Of a stretch of DNA of 64,000 bases, positions 23,687-34,100 are shown piece by piece. Both the position numbers and the translations under genes were made by a program. The first letter of the stretch is position 1; each line of letters opens with the position of its first letter. This DNA comes from Candidatus Korarchaeum sp. (lineage in GTDB: Archaea > Korarchaeota > Korarchaeia > Korarchaeales > Korarchaeaceae). The DNA lies in assembly GCA_038888615.1 (NCBI GenBank), contig JAWAID010000001.1, positions 620,001-684,000 of the forward strand. The letters are read 5' to 3'. The notes beneath the pieces were generated by a model. It saw only the letters and a list, made by a program, of their open reading frames with translations, made no database searches and had not been told where the DNA came from.

Positions 23687-25116
23687 TCGAATATCCTCTC
23701 TAGGGGCTTAACATCATGAGGGGCTATCTCGCTCATGCCGGCATGGGAGATGAAAGCGACCTTAGCTTTAAGCTTCATCTCGTTTATGTTACTAGCCCCC
23801 ACGTAGCCGAACGCTGCCTTCAGTCCCGCCACGAACCTGTCAACGACGGTCGTCACATCCCCCCTGTAGGGGACCAACCCCTCTATTCCCTCGGCTATGT
23901 CCTTGGATGGCTTACTGTACCTATCCAGGGCGAACCTCCTCGATCTAGCCGAGGGACTCCCCATTCCCCTGTATATCTTGTACATCTTCCCTCCCACCAT
24001 CATGGTTGAGCCCGGGGACTCCTTCGTGCCAGCTAGAGCGTAACCCAGCATCACAGCATCGGCTCCCATCGCGAACGCCTTGGCAGCCTCAGCGGGTCCC
24101 CTGATGCCGCCGTCAGCTATCACAGCCACATCGGCCGAGTGCTTCCTCACGGCCTCGTAAGCCTTAGCCACCGCGTAGAGCGTGGGCGCGGCCACTCCCG
24201 TGACCTCACCCGTGGTGCATATGCTCCCGCTCCCTATGCCCACCCTCAGCCCCACCACATCGAGCCTACTCACCACGTCCTCAGCCGCCTCGTAAGTCCC
24301 CACGTTACCGGCTATTACCGGGACATCCAACTCGGATATCAACCTCCTGGTGGCATTAATCACGTTTTCATTGTGGAAGTGGGCTACGTCAGTCACCAGC
24401 ACGTCAACGTAAGGAGCTAGTGTCTTCGCCCTATCGATGTCAAACGGCGATATGGCTGCCCCGACCCTGAGCCTCCCCTCCTCATCCCTAGTCGCGAAGG
24501 GGTGCGACTCCCTGTAGAAGACGTCCTTAGCGGTAACCAATCCTATCAACTCCCCTGAGTCATTAACTACGGGGAGCTTCTCTATCTTATACCTAGCCAT
24601 TATCTTCCTAGCTTCCTGAGGGGTTATGTCCGGACCTACTGTGATAGGATCCTTAGTCATTATGTCCTTAACTAGGAGATCGCTCCCCTCGGAGAAGTAG
24701 ACGTCCCTCCTGGTGACTATCCCCACCAACCTGCTACCCACGACCACAGGAAGGCCCGAGATCCCGTGCTCCTTCATGAGTCTTCTCGCTTCCTCAACGC
24801 TGTCTTCAGGAGAGACGGTGATCACATCCCTTATTATGAAGGATTCGGCTCTCTTGACAGCTCTAGCCATGCTTACCTGCTCCTCGATGCTGCAGTTCCT
24901 GTGAAGAACTCCAAGACCCCCTATCCTAGCCATAGCTATTGCCATCTCCTCCTCAGTCACCGTATCCATTGGGGAAGAGATTATCGGGACGCTGAGCGTT
25001 ATATCCCCCACTCTGGTCGTCAGATCAACGTTGGAGGGCTCAACATCAGTCCTTCCGGGGAGGAGTATCACATCATTGAACGTGAAGGCGAATTCAATAC
25101 CGCTCGAGCTCCGCAT
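23683..25116 (-). CDS. guaB: IMP dehydrogenase with tandem CBS domains
   Basis: This enzyme oxidises IMP to XMP with NAD, the committed step to GMP. The 477-residue protein has the usual barrel split by two CBS domains at about residues 95-205. The catalytic cysteine loop reads GIGSGSICTTGEVTGV, followed by VIADGGIRGPAEAAKA, the GGKMYKIYRGMGS flap region and EGIEGLVPYRG. A TATA-like AAAGTTTAT element lies about 30 nt upstream. Confidence 0.95.
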   Translation of the reverse strand: MRSSSGIEFAFTFNDVILLPGRTDVEPSNVDLTTRVGDITLSVPIISSPMDTVTEEEMAIAMARIGGLGVLHRNCSIEEQVSMARAVKRAESFIIRDVITVSPEDSVEEARRLMKEHGISGLPVVVGSRLVGIVTRRDVYFSEGSDLLVKDIMTKDPITVGPDITPQEARKIMARYKIEKLPVVNDSGELIGLVTAKDVFYRESHPFATRDEEGRLRVGAAISPFDIDRAKTLAPYVDVLVTDVAHFHNENVINATRRLISELDVPVIAGNVGTYEAAEDVVSRLDVVGLRVGIGSGSICTTGEVTGVAAPTLYAVAKAYEAVRKHSADVAVIADGGIRGPAEAAKAFAMGADAVMLGYALAGTKESPGSTMMVGGKMYKIYRGMGSPSARSRRFALDRYSKPSKDIAEGIEGLVPYRGDVTTVVDRFVAGLKAAFGYVGASNINEMKLKAKVAFISHAGMSEIAPHDVKPLERIFD

Positions 25117-25139
25117 AAATGAGAGGGCCTCACGGCCTG

Positions 25140-25148
25140 ATAAACTTT
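25140..25148 (-). promoter_or_regulatory. TATA box for guaB
   Basis: Minus strand AAAGTTTAT lies 24-32 nt before the ATG at 25116. Confidence 0.4.
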
Positions 25149-25156
25149 ACTGCCCC

Positions 25157-25570
25157 TCAGGGGCTCCCGGCCTCGAGGGTCCTGACCTTAGGCACAAGGT
25201 TCCTCAGAACCTTCCCATCGTAGTATCCGGAGCCAGCGAAGAGATCCCCATACCTCACCAAGTAAACCCCCTTCTCAGGCAGGTCCTTCTCCAGATCCTC
25301 CCCCCTCATCCACCTCCTGAACTCCTCATCGCTGATATCAGCCACGTGCTTCCTAGCTCCCCTCCCGATGAGGAAGGAACCCTCTATACTTATTATGAAG
25401 CCGTAAGGCGCCTTCTTAGCTATATAAATGCCCCTGGTGAAATCCCTGACCTCCAGCTCCCTGAGCTCTCTTGAGCAAGCTCTTAGTTTTTCCTTACCAG
25501 ATGGGAAGATCTCCAGGTCTGGGAGCTCCGACCCGAACCACTCCTTGACCCAGTCCAAGAACTCCCTCAC
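25157..25570 (-). CDS. PUA-like RNA-binding domain protein partner of the m5C methyltransferase
   Basis: The 137-residue protein resembles the stand-alone version of the C-terminal domain of NOL1/NOP2/Sun methyltransferases such as RsmF: PYGFIISIEGSFLIGRGARK, DISDEEFRRWMRGEDLE and GVYLVRYGDLFAGSGYYDG. The open frame reaches back to 25696, but that part is a shadow of the methyltransferase gene. The GTG at 25570 overlaps the methyltransferase stop as GTGA, and is the likely start. The two proteins probably act together, with this one supplying RNA binding. Confidence 0.7.
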   Translation of the reverse strand: MREFLDWVKEWFGSELPDLEIFPSGKEKLRACSRELRELEVRDFTRGIYIAKKAPYGFIISIEGSFLIGRGARKHVADISDEEFRRWMRGEDLEKDLPEKGVYLVRYGDLFAGSGYYDGKVLRNLVPKVRTLEAGSP

Positions 25571-26511
25571 TCTGGTTTCCTCAGGGCCGCTACGAAGAAC
25601 CCTATCGTATCGTTGTCCTGAGGGTATATCCTCATGCATCTCTCCATCTCGCTCCCGAACTCCCAGTCCATCCACCTCCTCAACCCCTTCCTCCAAACGA
25701 GCCCCTCTACCTTAGGCTCCTCCAGGATCGCGCCCAGCTGGAGCAATTTAAAGACGACCCACTCGTTCTCCTTCGGCTCCAAGGTGCATGTGGAGTACAC
25801 CATCAAACCCCCCCGTTTCAGGGTCTCGTAGGCGGCCTTAGCCAGCGAGAGCTGCAGCTTGGATAATCTCTCCACATGCCTGGGGCTCCACCTCTGCAGG
25901 GCCCCCCAGTTCCTCCTGACCTCACCTAGGGAGCTGCAGGGACTGTCCAGCAGGACCTTATCGAACTTCTCCCTACCTAGAACGTCCGGGGCTCTCCTCC
26001 CATCGAACATAGTTACTACTACGTTGAGGGACCCCATCCTCTGGACGTTCGAGGATAGGGCATCGACCCTCTCCGGGCTGATGTCGTTCGCCACTACAAC
26101 CCCTCTGTGTAGCATCATCTCAGCGATCTGAGTCGTCTTGGATCCGGGTGAGGCAGCTAGGTCCAGCACCTTCTCACCCGGCTCAGGGGATAGAACGACT
26201 GGAGGGATCATGGAAGCAGCTTCTTGCACGTAGTAAAGCCCCAACTGATGCCACTCAGTGTTACCGAGTCTCTCAGGTCCCCTAAGCACCCTGAACCCCT
26301 TATCGTACCAAGGTACTCGGGATAGCACCCAGCCCTCGGACGCGAGGAGAGAGGTGAACCTCTCCGGAGCCACTTTCATGGGATTTACCCTTATGCTCGG
26401 GATAGGCCTCCTAGCCATGAAGGAAAGCAGGGTCTCGTACTCATCTCCCAGCAGCTCCCTGTACCTCCTCTCGAACTCTGGCTTTATCAGCCCGGCCGGT
26501 ATCGATTCCAT
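25567..26511 (-). CDS. NOL1/NOP2/Sun-family RNA cytosine-C5 methyltransferase
   Basis: This SAM-dependent enzyme methylates cytosine C5 in tRNA or rRNA. Residues about 1-85 form the N-terminal RNA-binding part with IRVNPMK. The Rossmann core has VLDLAASPGSKTTQ (SAM loop), VVANDISPERV, LLDSPCSSLG with the release cysteine, and YSTCTLEPKENE with the nucleophile cysteine. Length and motifs are complete. Which RNA it acts on is not visible. The PUA-like gene follows with a GTGA overlap. Confidence 0.9.
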   Translation of the reverse strand: MESIPAGLIKPEFERRYRELLGDEYETLLSFMARRPIPSIRVNPMKVAPERFTSLLASEGWVLSRVPWYDKGFRVLRGPERLGNTEWHQLGLYYVQEAASMIPPVVLSPEPGEKVLDLAASPGSKTTQIAEMMLHRGVVVANDISPERVDALSSNVQRMGSLNVVVTMFDGRRAPDVLGREKFDKVLLDSPCSSLGEVRRNWGALQRWSPRHVERLSKLQLSLAKAAYETLKRGGLMVYSTCTLEPKENEWVVFKLLQLGAILEEPKVEGLVWRKGLRRWMDWEFGSEMERCMRIYPQDNDTIGFFVAALRKPE

Positions 26512-26568
26512 CGGGACTTGGACCAGCTCAGCTTAATATCCTCTAACGGCCCATGAGCAAGAGGTACC

Positions 26569-28278
26569 ATGGAGGAGATCAGGGAGCTCGCGATAGCCCT
26601 AGCTGCTGAAAACGCGTTGAAGTACGGGAAGGCTGAGGTAAACGCTGTCATAGGGAAGATACTTCACATGAAACCGGAGCTGAAGCCCAGAGTAAGGGAG
26701 CTGATTCCGTTGGTTGAGGAGATCGTGAGGTCCGTTAACGAGATGCCCAGGGAGTCCCTCGAAGGGCTAGCAACCGGGGTCAGGAGGGAGAGGAGGGAGG
26801 AGGCGAGGAAGTGGCCTCCCTTAGCTGGGGCTGAGGAGGGGAAGGTGGTCACCAGGGTAGCGCCGGAGCCCAATGGATACCCCACGCTCGGGCACGCTAA
26901 GGGACTCCTCGTCCCCTTCATATACGCTAGGCTCTACAGGGGCAAGTTCCTCCTCAGGTTCGAGGACACGAACCCCAGGGTGGAGAGGCTGGAGTACTAC
27001 GAAGCCATAAGGAGCGAGTTCGCCAAGCTCCTAGAGGCATGCGAGGAGGAGCTCGGGCTTTCTCCGGGGAAGTGGGACGAGGAGATCATAGAGTCCTATC
27101 ATCTCCCTAAGATGTACGAGCTCGCTAAGAGGATGGTGGAGCAGGGTGATGCCTACGTCTGCACGTGCCCAGCTCACGAGGTGAGGAGGAGGAGGAAGTT
27201 GGGTATTGAGTGCGAGCACAGGAGTCAAGCGATCGAGGATAACCTTGAGCTATGGGAGAGGATGCTGAACGGAGCGTTCAGGGAAGGGGAGGCCCATCTG
27301 AGGATGAAGACCGACATGAAGCACCCTAATGTCACCATGAGGGACCCCGGGATATTCAGGATAATAGAGGAAGATCACCCCATACACGGGGATAGGTTCA
27401 AGGTTTACCCCGTCTACGACTTCTCGGTCAGCGTCATGGACTCCCTGACCGGGGTCACGCACGCATTCAGGAGTAAGGAGTTCGAGCCGCATGTCGAGGT
27501 GCAGAGGCAAATAGTGAAGAAACTGGGTCTAAGGGAGTATGAGATGATCCAATTCGGGAGGATAACTGTTGAAGGGATCCCTCTATCCAAGAGGTACATA
27601 AGGCCCCTGGTGGAGAGCGGTATCCTCGAGGGATGGGACGACCCCAGGATCCCCACCTTAAGGGGGCTCTTCAGGAGGGGAATGCTCCCAAGAGCCATAG
27701 TGAGGTTCTTCTATGAGCTAGGCCCTAGCAAGGTCGACGCGACCATCAACATGGGAGCCATAGCAGCTATAAACAGGAAAATAGTGGATCCCATAGCTAA
27801 GAGGTACATGTTCGTCACGGACCCCGTGAGGGCTAGGATAGAGGGACTCATCGTTCCGATTAGGGCGAGCGTGGAGGTACACCCGAATTCGAGGGAGACT
27901 AGGGAAGTGAGGCTGGATGAACCGGAGGTCTTCATATCATCCTCGGACTCGATGAACTTGAAGCCCGGCGATGAACTGAGGCTGAGAGGCTTGGCCACGG
28001 TGACGGTGAGGAGCGTGAACCCTGATGAGGTGTCCCTGAGGATCAGCAGCGAGCAGAAGGTCAAGGGGGTGAATATAGTGCAGTGGGCTCCTGTTAAGGG
28101 TGGTGTGCCCGCTAGGCTCCTTGTACCTGAAACGCCCTACAGCTTCAGGATGCTAGGGGGCTACGGTGAACCAGCTCTGAGGGAGATAGGGGAAGGGGAG
28201 ATTGTTCAGTTCGTCAGGGTAGGTTTCGCTAAACTGGACAGGAGGAGCCCGCTCACCTTCATCCTATCGCATGAGTGA
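26569..28278 (+). CDS. gltX: glutamyl-tRNA synthetase, archaeal type
   Basis: The 569-residue class I synthetase charges tRNA-Glu, and in most archaea only that tRNA because tRNA-Gln is made by transamidation. The N-terminal 100 residues are the archaeal helical extension. The HIGH signature reads RVAPEPNGYPTLGHAKG (about residues 101-117) and the KMSKS counterpart is PLSKRYI near residue 345. The C-terminal anticodon-binding beta barrels are of GlnRS type. A short divergent region separates it from the methyltransferase gene. Confidence 0.95.
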   Translation: MEEIRELAIALAAENALKYGKAEVNAVIGKILHMKPELKPRVRELIPLVEEIVRSVNEMPRESLEGLATGVRRERREEARKWPPLAGAEEGKVVTRVAPEPNGYPTLGHAKGLLVPFIYARLYRGKFLLRFEDTNPRVERLEYYEAIRSEFAKLLEACEEELGLSPGKWDEEIIESYHLPKMYELAKRMVEQGDAYVCTCPAHEVRRRRKLGIECEHRSQAIEDNLELWERMLNGAFREGEAHLRMKTDMKHPNVTMRDPGIFRIIEEDHPIHGDRFKVYPVYDFSVSVMDSLTGVTHAFRSKEFEPHVEVQRQIVKKLGLREYEMIQFGRITVEGIPLSKRYIRPLVESGILEGWDDPRIPTLRGLFRRGMLPRAIVRFFYELGPSKVDATINMGAIAAINRKIVDPIAKRYMFVTDPVRARIEGLIVPIRASVEVHPNSRETREVRLDEPEVFISSSDSMNLKPGDELRLRGLATVTVRSVNPDEVSLRISSEQKVKGVNIVQWAPVKGGVPARLLVPETPYSFRMLGGYGEPALREIGEGEIVQFVRVGFAKLDRRSPLTFILSHE

Positions 28279-28379
28279 CCTCTTTGGATCCCCTTATCAC
28301 CTTAGCGATCCGCATCAGCGTACTACCGTACTATTAGGTGTGATGAGATCCATTTAAAAAGCGCTGGTGAGTAGTAGGG

Positions 28380-31184
28380 GTGAAGGGTCGTTGGATGAAG
28401 GGGAAGCTATTCCTCCTACTACTGCTACTTATAGCGACTCTAAGAGTAACTGGTTACGACTTCTCTCCATCGGAGGTCTCAAGCATAAGGGCCTACAGTT
28501 CCAAGCCCCTGTTCACTATCCCGGCGCCCATCATCTACGGAGATTCGATCTACGCAGCGGGTGGTCAAGGGGACACCCTGCTCGCGGTGTCCCTGAGGGG
28601 TGAGGTGCTCTGGTCCCAGAGAGTGGGCGGGTTCATCGCAACCCCCCCGCTCTTAATCCCGGATGTCCTCATAAGCCCTACGAGGAGGGAGGCTTGGGTA
28701 GTAGTACTCACGGAATCCAACGAACTGAGGGCTTTTGATGCTAAAACCGGGGGGCTGAGGCTCTACAACCTGTTCGTCCCATCGCCGTCCGCCAGGGTAG
28801 GGCTTCAGTACGCGGGAGACGGTAGGACTGTGATAATACCACTTCAGAGCTCAATACAAGTGATAGATATTAAAACTAAAAGCGAAATTTGGTTTAAAAA
28901 TTTGACTTTTAGGATACTGTCACTTAAGTACATTAATAATGAACTACTAGCGATAGGCGAGAAGAACGCAGTTCTCCTGGATATGAGGGGGAATTCGAAA
29001 TGGGAGATAAGCTTCAACATCAGAATAGAGGCATTTGGGGCAGATTCTAATTACTTAGCCGTATTACTGGAGAACAAAACCCTACTCTCATTCGACTTAA
29101 GGAACGGAGCTCAGCGCTCCAGCCTGGACCTCTCCAGTGGTCTAGGGTACACCGCCCCCAGGGGCGAGTTCCCCGTGGTAGGGGGAGTAGCTGTCCTCAC
29201 GGGCTCCAGCGGGATCGTGTATCAAGTTGATCTGAGAAAGATGGAACTGAGGAGATCCATAAAGACGTGGGCTGAGCCGGTGAAGCAGCCCTCGATAGTG
29301 GAGAACGCCCTCCTCTACTTCAGTAAGGGAGGCTTAGTGAGGGTCTACCACCTTCCCTCGGGAATAAGGCTCTCGGACGTCAGAGTAGGAGGGGAAATAG
29401 GAAGTGACGTCGTCTTACAGGTGGATCCGGTTAACAGAAGCTATTATTCAGTTCTCTTCGATGATTCCGGAACACTGAGGATCATCAGATTCCCGGAACT
29501 CTGGATAAAGCTGCTCGAGGTTAGGGAGGAGGGAGGAGGTTACCTGATAGAAGGTTACGTTTGCAGCACCGCTGCGGCTGGATCACCAGCTCCTATCAAT
29601 ATCTACACGCTTGACTCCGAGGAAAAGCTCATTGGAGAGAAGCCGATAGGTTCTGTGAGCCCGGGTCAGTGTGGGGCTAGGTTCTCCACGTTCCTAAAGT
29701 CGAGAGGAGCTGTCGGCCTCATATCAGGGGGTTTCAAGTTTCCACCTAACTTAGTAGTGGGCATCAGCCCCGAAGAATGGATCTCCATGAAACCCGGGGC
29801 CACGACGACCACTAAGCCAGAGGTAGTACCCTCCCTTAGTTACGAAGCGCCTACCGAGTTGAAAGTGGGCGAGGAGCTCGTAGTGAGGGTTATGGGGATC
29901 AATGGATGGAGAGCGAGTAACTTAACTCTAATACTCGCGGGGGAGGGTATAGAGGAGGTCTCCAAGAGGCTTGACGTCGATTACGGCAGCTCATTCGATA
30001 TTCAACTGATGAGCGTCGCGAAGAGGAGGTCCGAGGACCTGAGACTGATCCTGATGGGGGACGGGGCTATCCTACTCGAGGAGACCCTACCCGTGAGGGT
30101 GGAGAGGGGGAAGCTGCTGGAGTCCCTGGAGGTACCCACTCAGGTTGAGGTCAATCGGAGCTTCAGGGTCAATCTGACTCTCGTGAACAGGTACGAGGAC
30201 GGTCAGCGATTCAGGGTGGTGGTCAGCTTAGGGGACTTGAGGGAAGAGGAGCTCACCGCACCCCTAGCCGCAGGGGCCTCCCAGACGCTGAAGTTCAGCT
30301 TGAGATCGGAGGCTAGCGGTAGTTCGCAGTTGATAACGCTCATCCTATCTCAGGATGGTACGGAACTGGAGGAGCACAAGGTACCTATCCTGGTGATTCA
30401 ACCCGTAACACAGCCCTCGGTGACTCAAACGACAACACAGATCACGCAGACAGTATCCGGAGTACCGATACCCATGGAGTACCTGATAGCAGCAGTCATA
30501 TCGCTCATGGCAGTCGCGGTGGCTGCCTCATTGGCGAGGCCAAAGCCCAGGAAGCCCGAGAGGAAAGTCGAGGTGATCGTCCCCAAGGAGGTCCCGCCAG
30601 CGGTTACTCCGGAGGAAGTTGAAGAGGTCGCGGAGGAGTACCCTCTGGAGAGGATCCCGTTCGAGTTGGAGGAATTTGAGAAGCCAACAGTACCCTTGGA
30701 GGAGAGACCATCGGTACCGGAGGTCAGGCCTCCTGCAGAAGCAGTAGAACGCTTGGAGAGGGATCTTAAAGCTCTGAATACGAAGCTGGAAGATTTAAAG
30801 GGGAGAATGAGGAGCATAGAGGACTTGATAGGTTTCGAGGTATCTCCCTACAGGATGGTAGATGCTGAGGCCTCGCTGGTGAACGCTGAGCTGAAGTTGA
30901 GGGAGGGTAGCCTGGATGAGGCTGAGAGGCTGATCAGATCCACCAGGGAATCCCTCGATGTCTTAACGGAGGAGGTGAAGGACGCTGAGAGGGTCTTCAG
31001 GGAGAACTGGGGAGCTGTGGAGAACAGGATAGAGATAATGCTCAGGGTCTGGGGGAAGGCGCCAGCTACGATGCTGACAATGGTGCCGCCTAGCTTCAGG
31101 ATAGCTGCTTTGGAGAGGTACATGAGGATGCATAAGGAGAAGAGGTTAGAGCTGAGAGGGGATGAGCTCGTCTCTATTTCTTGA
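28380..31184 (+). CDS. large membrane-anchored beta-propeller protein with cytoplasmic coiled coil
   Basis: The 934-residue protein has a signal peptide (KLFLLLLLLIATL). Residues about 30-370 hold PQQ/quinoprotein-like beta-propeller repeats with D-x-(K/R)-x-G turns such as FDAKTGG, DIKTKS and FDLRNGA. Two or three beta-sandwich (CARDB/Ig-like) domains follow to about residue 690. A single transmembrane helix near residue 705 (YLIAAVISLMAVAVAASLA) is followed by a basic stop-transfer, a Pro/Glu-rich linker, and a C-terminal helical region (about residues 785-934) with coiled-coil heptads. The topology places the propeller outside and the helices inside. A role as an envelope receptor or scaffold is inference. 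A short AT-rich patch occurs at about 28860-28960. The 3' end overlaps reverse gyrase by 39 nt. Confidence 0.7.
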   Translation: MKGRWMKGKLFLLLLLLIATLRVTGYDFSPSEVSSIRAYSSKPLFTIPAPIIYGDSIYAAGGQGDTLLAVSLRGEVLWSQRVGGFIATPPLLIPDVLISPTRREAWVVVLTESNELRAFDAKTGGLRLYNLFVPSPSARVGLQYAGDGRTVIIPLQSSIQVIDIKTKSEIWFKNLTFRILSLKYINNELLAIGEKNAVLLDMRGNSKWEISFNIRIEAFGADSNYLAVLLENKTLLSFDLRNGAQRSSLDLSSGLGYTAPRGEFPVVGGVAVLTGSSGIVYQVDLRKMELRRSIKTWAEPVKQPSIVENALLYFSKGGLVRVYHLPSGIRLSDVRVGGEIGSDVVLQVDPVNRSYYSVLFDDSGTLRIIRFPELWIKLLEVREEGGGYLIEGYVCSTAAAGSPAPINIYTLDSEEKLIGEKPIGSVSPGQCGARFSTFLKSRGAVGLISGGFKFPPNLVVGISPEEWISMKPGATTTTKPEVVPSLSYEAPTELKVGEELVVRVMGINGWRASNLTLILAGEGIEEVSKRLDVDYGSSFDIQLMSVAKRRSEDLRLILMGDGAILLEETLPVRVERGKLLESLEVPTQVEVNRSFRVNLTLVNRYEDGQRFRVVVSLGDLREEELTAPLAAGASQTLKFSLRSEASGSSQLITLILSQDGTELEEHKVPILVIQPVTQPSVTQTTTQITQTVSGVPIPMEYLIAAVISLMAVAVAASLARPKPRKPERKVEVIVPKEVPPAVTPEEVEEVAEEYPLERIPFELEEFEKPTVPLEERPSVPEVRPPAEAVERLERDLKALNTKLEDLKGRMRSIEDLIGFEVSPYRMVDAEASLVNAELKLREGSLDEAERLIRSTRESLDVLTEEVKDAERVFRENWGAVENRIEIMLRVWGKAPATMLTMVPPSFRIAALERYMRMHKEKRLELRGDELVSIS

Positions 31185-34100
31185 CGATCTCCTGAAGACT
31201 TTTTCCCTTATTTCATCGAATAACTCGTTTAAGAGATCTTGATAGTCCGAGGTACCCTCCTCGATGCTATCCATCTTCCTCTCCAGGGCCCTGGTTCTCT
31301 CCTCGTTAATGAGATCGGGGTAGTTGTTCACGAGGAAGTTGTAGACATCCATCCCCAACTTAGTTGGGATGAGCTTCTCCCCTCTCTCTATTACGTATCC
31401 CCTCCCCAAGATCTTCTCCACTATGGTAGCGTAAGTGGATGGTCTCCCGATGCCCCTCTCCTTCATGAGCGTTATCAGGTGACTCTGCGTGTAGAGGGGC
31501 ACCGATGGGACCCGCTGATGCTCTATGGTGACATCGTAAGTCCCCTCATTCAACTCGGGTTCGATCGTGTGGTGGAAGGGGTACCAGTCAAGCCAACCTC
31601 CGCGAGCACCGATGAGCCTAGTTACCTCAAACTCCCTTCCTTCCACTCTGACACTAGCTATCTGCTTGACTACAACTCCTTCCTTAGACTGAGAAGCGAT
31701 GAATCTCCTGAATATCAGGTCATAAAGCTTTAAATGATCCCTCGTTAGTCCCTCTATGACGATTATGCCCTCCCTCAGGTAGTCACTCAGATCCCTCATT
31801 GAGAGGGGTTTAGTGGGCCTTATGCACTCATGAGCACCGCCCTCACCCCATTTCCTCGGGGTGAACTCCTCTCCTAAGACTATGGAGGCTACTCTAAGTC
31901 CAGCATCGCTCACTCTGGGACTATCGGTCCTGTGATAAGTTATGAGACCGGCTTCGAAGAGGAACTGAGCTAGCTGCATAGTTTTACTAGCTCCGATCCT
32001 GAGCACTCTATTAGCTTCGCTCAGCATGGTATCGGTGGTGAAGGGTGGAGGGGGTTTCACTACCTCCTCCTCAACCCTCACCGTTCTCACTTCCAGCTTA
32101 GAGACCCCCTCCTCCCCAACCCTACCGTCTACCCTCAGGAAGATCCCTTCTCCTCTTATCACGGAGACGGTCCTCCTGGCCCGGTGCTCCCTGTACCTCT
32201 GTATGACCCACCCGAGCACCGGTGTCTGGGCCCTTCCCGCCGAGAGGTACCTCTTACCGAACTTCTCCTGCACCTCAGCGCTCAACTCAAATCCTATCCA
32301 TCTATCCTCAATCCTCCTGACTATCTGAGCTTCAACCATCCTGTCGTTCACTTCCCTGAGCCTCCTCAGCGCTTCCACTATTGCCCCCTTAGTCACCTCA
32401 TGGAACTCGGCCCTGTATATCTCATTGGAAGCGTCCCTTATGAGCTGGTACACATCCCAAGCTATCTTCTCTCCCTCCGTATCCGGATCGGTCCCTATTA
32501 TCACTCTAGATACTTCGAAGCTGAGCTTCCTCAGGCCCTCTATCAAGCTCCTGCTATCCCTGATGTCATGGGACCCGCACCTCGGGCACTTATCGAAGTC
32601 GGTGAACTGGTTACCGCACGAGTTACATCTCCTTATCGATGAGTAGGCAGGTACGAAGATCCTTCTACCATTCCCCCCCTCCACGAGGACACCGTGGTAC
32701 CCTACTCTGGTTGAGAGGTCCACTACGTGACCTCCTGTGGCGACCACAGTTAGCACGTAATCCCCCGTGGTTACTTCGTAAGCTGGGATGCCATTGAGGA
32801 ACCTCTTGCTAGGTCTCCCGAAGAACTTCGCAATTGTTTTAGCCTTATTTGGACTTTCTACAATGAAAAGAGCGGCCTTCAACAATTTAGCATACTCATA
32901 ACCGCTTTTCATTGAGGAGAGGAGTTCCCTGCTCCTATCTATCTCATCCCTCAGCTCCCCCACATCCACCTCGCTCAGCGGTATGAAATCGAGCTCCTGA
33001 GCCTTGGCTCTCTTTATGAAAGCCGTAAGCACTGGATCCTCATCCCACAAGAGGCTAGCTCCCTTAGTTATACCTCCAGGGAAAAGTCTGGATGTCCTCC
33101 CTGATCCCTGAATGTACGTCCTGATATCCGGTATGATTATCCTGTTGGAGGAACCATCTATCACCACATCAGTGGTACTTGAGAGAGAACGGAGCTTCTC
33201 CTCATCGGAGAGCACCTCCTCGAGCATCTGCCTCGCCTTCTTAAGATCCTCCTCCCTAGGGTTCCTCCTTATCCTCATCGCGAGCTTCTCAGCATCACCA
33301 CTCAGGGCCTTGGAGAGTATCAGGAAGAGGGAAGCTAGTGAGGAGTCCCTCATCTCCTCAACATCCTTCAGCGTTAGCTCGAACCTAGGAGCACCGTAAA
33401 AGATGACGTACCTTATCCTCTTGGGGAGATCGACTCCTCTCACCAGTACACCGTAAGGCTTAGCAGCCCCTATGAGGAAATCCAGTCTTCCCTCGCTGAA
33501 GTCCCTGACCTTCCCCTCCTCATAACCGTGCATTATCTCCCCTCTGAAACCAGCTGACTCCATGAGCATCAAAGCCTCATCCGCCAGGGACATGCTGGGG
33601 ACGAAGAGCAGGAACCCATCCCCCATCCCGAGGGCGAACTCCCTGAGGTCCTCCCTACTCCTCGTGAAAGTATCGACCACGTTCCTGAGGAGCTCGGGTC
33701 TCATCACACCGACTTCGAACCCCAAGAGCGACCTGAATAAAGCCGCCCTCTTCCCGGGTTTCCCGGTAGCGGTCGAGACCACCAGAACGCTACTGACCTC
33801 AGTGTCGACCTCCTCACCACGCGAAGCTCTCCTTATATCCTCCTCACTGAAACCCATGAGCTGAAGGGCTTTATCGACGTTCCTCGAGTTCTTAAGGAAT
33901 GAGTCCACGTCATCCACGAAGACGAAGGAGAACCTGTCAACAGAACTCCTGAGGAGCTCGTAATTCACTGAGAGGTACTGCGAGGTGGTCACGAGGACAT
34001 CGAAATCCCCGGATTCGAGGGAAGAGATGAACTCACTCTTCTCCCTCCCGTTCATCTTGCTCTTGTAAGAGAGGACCCTCAGGGAGGTATTGGAGGAATC

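Noticed and set aside
25571-25696. Long N-terminal extension of the PUA-like protein
   Set aside because: This part is a shadow of the methyltransferase C-terminus; the GTG overlapping the methyltransferase stop is the better start.
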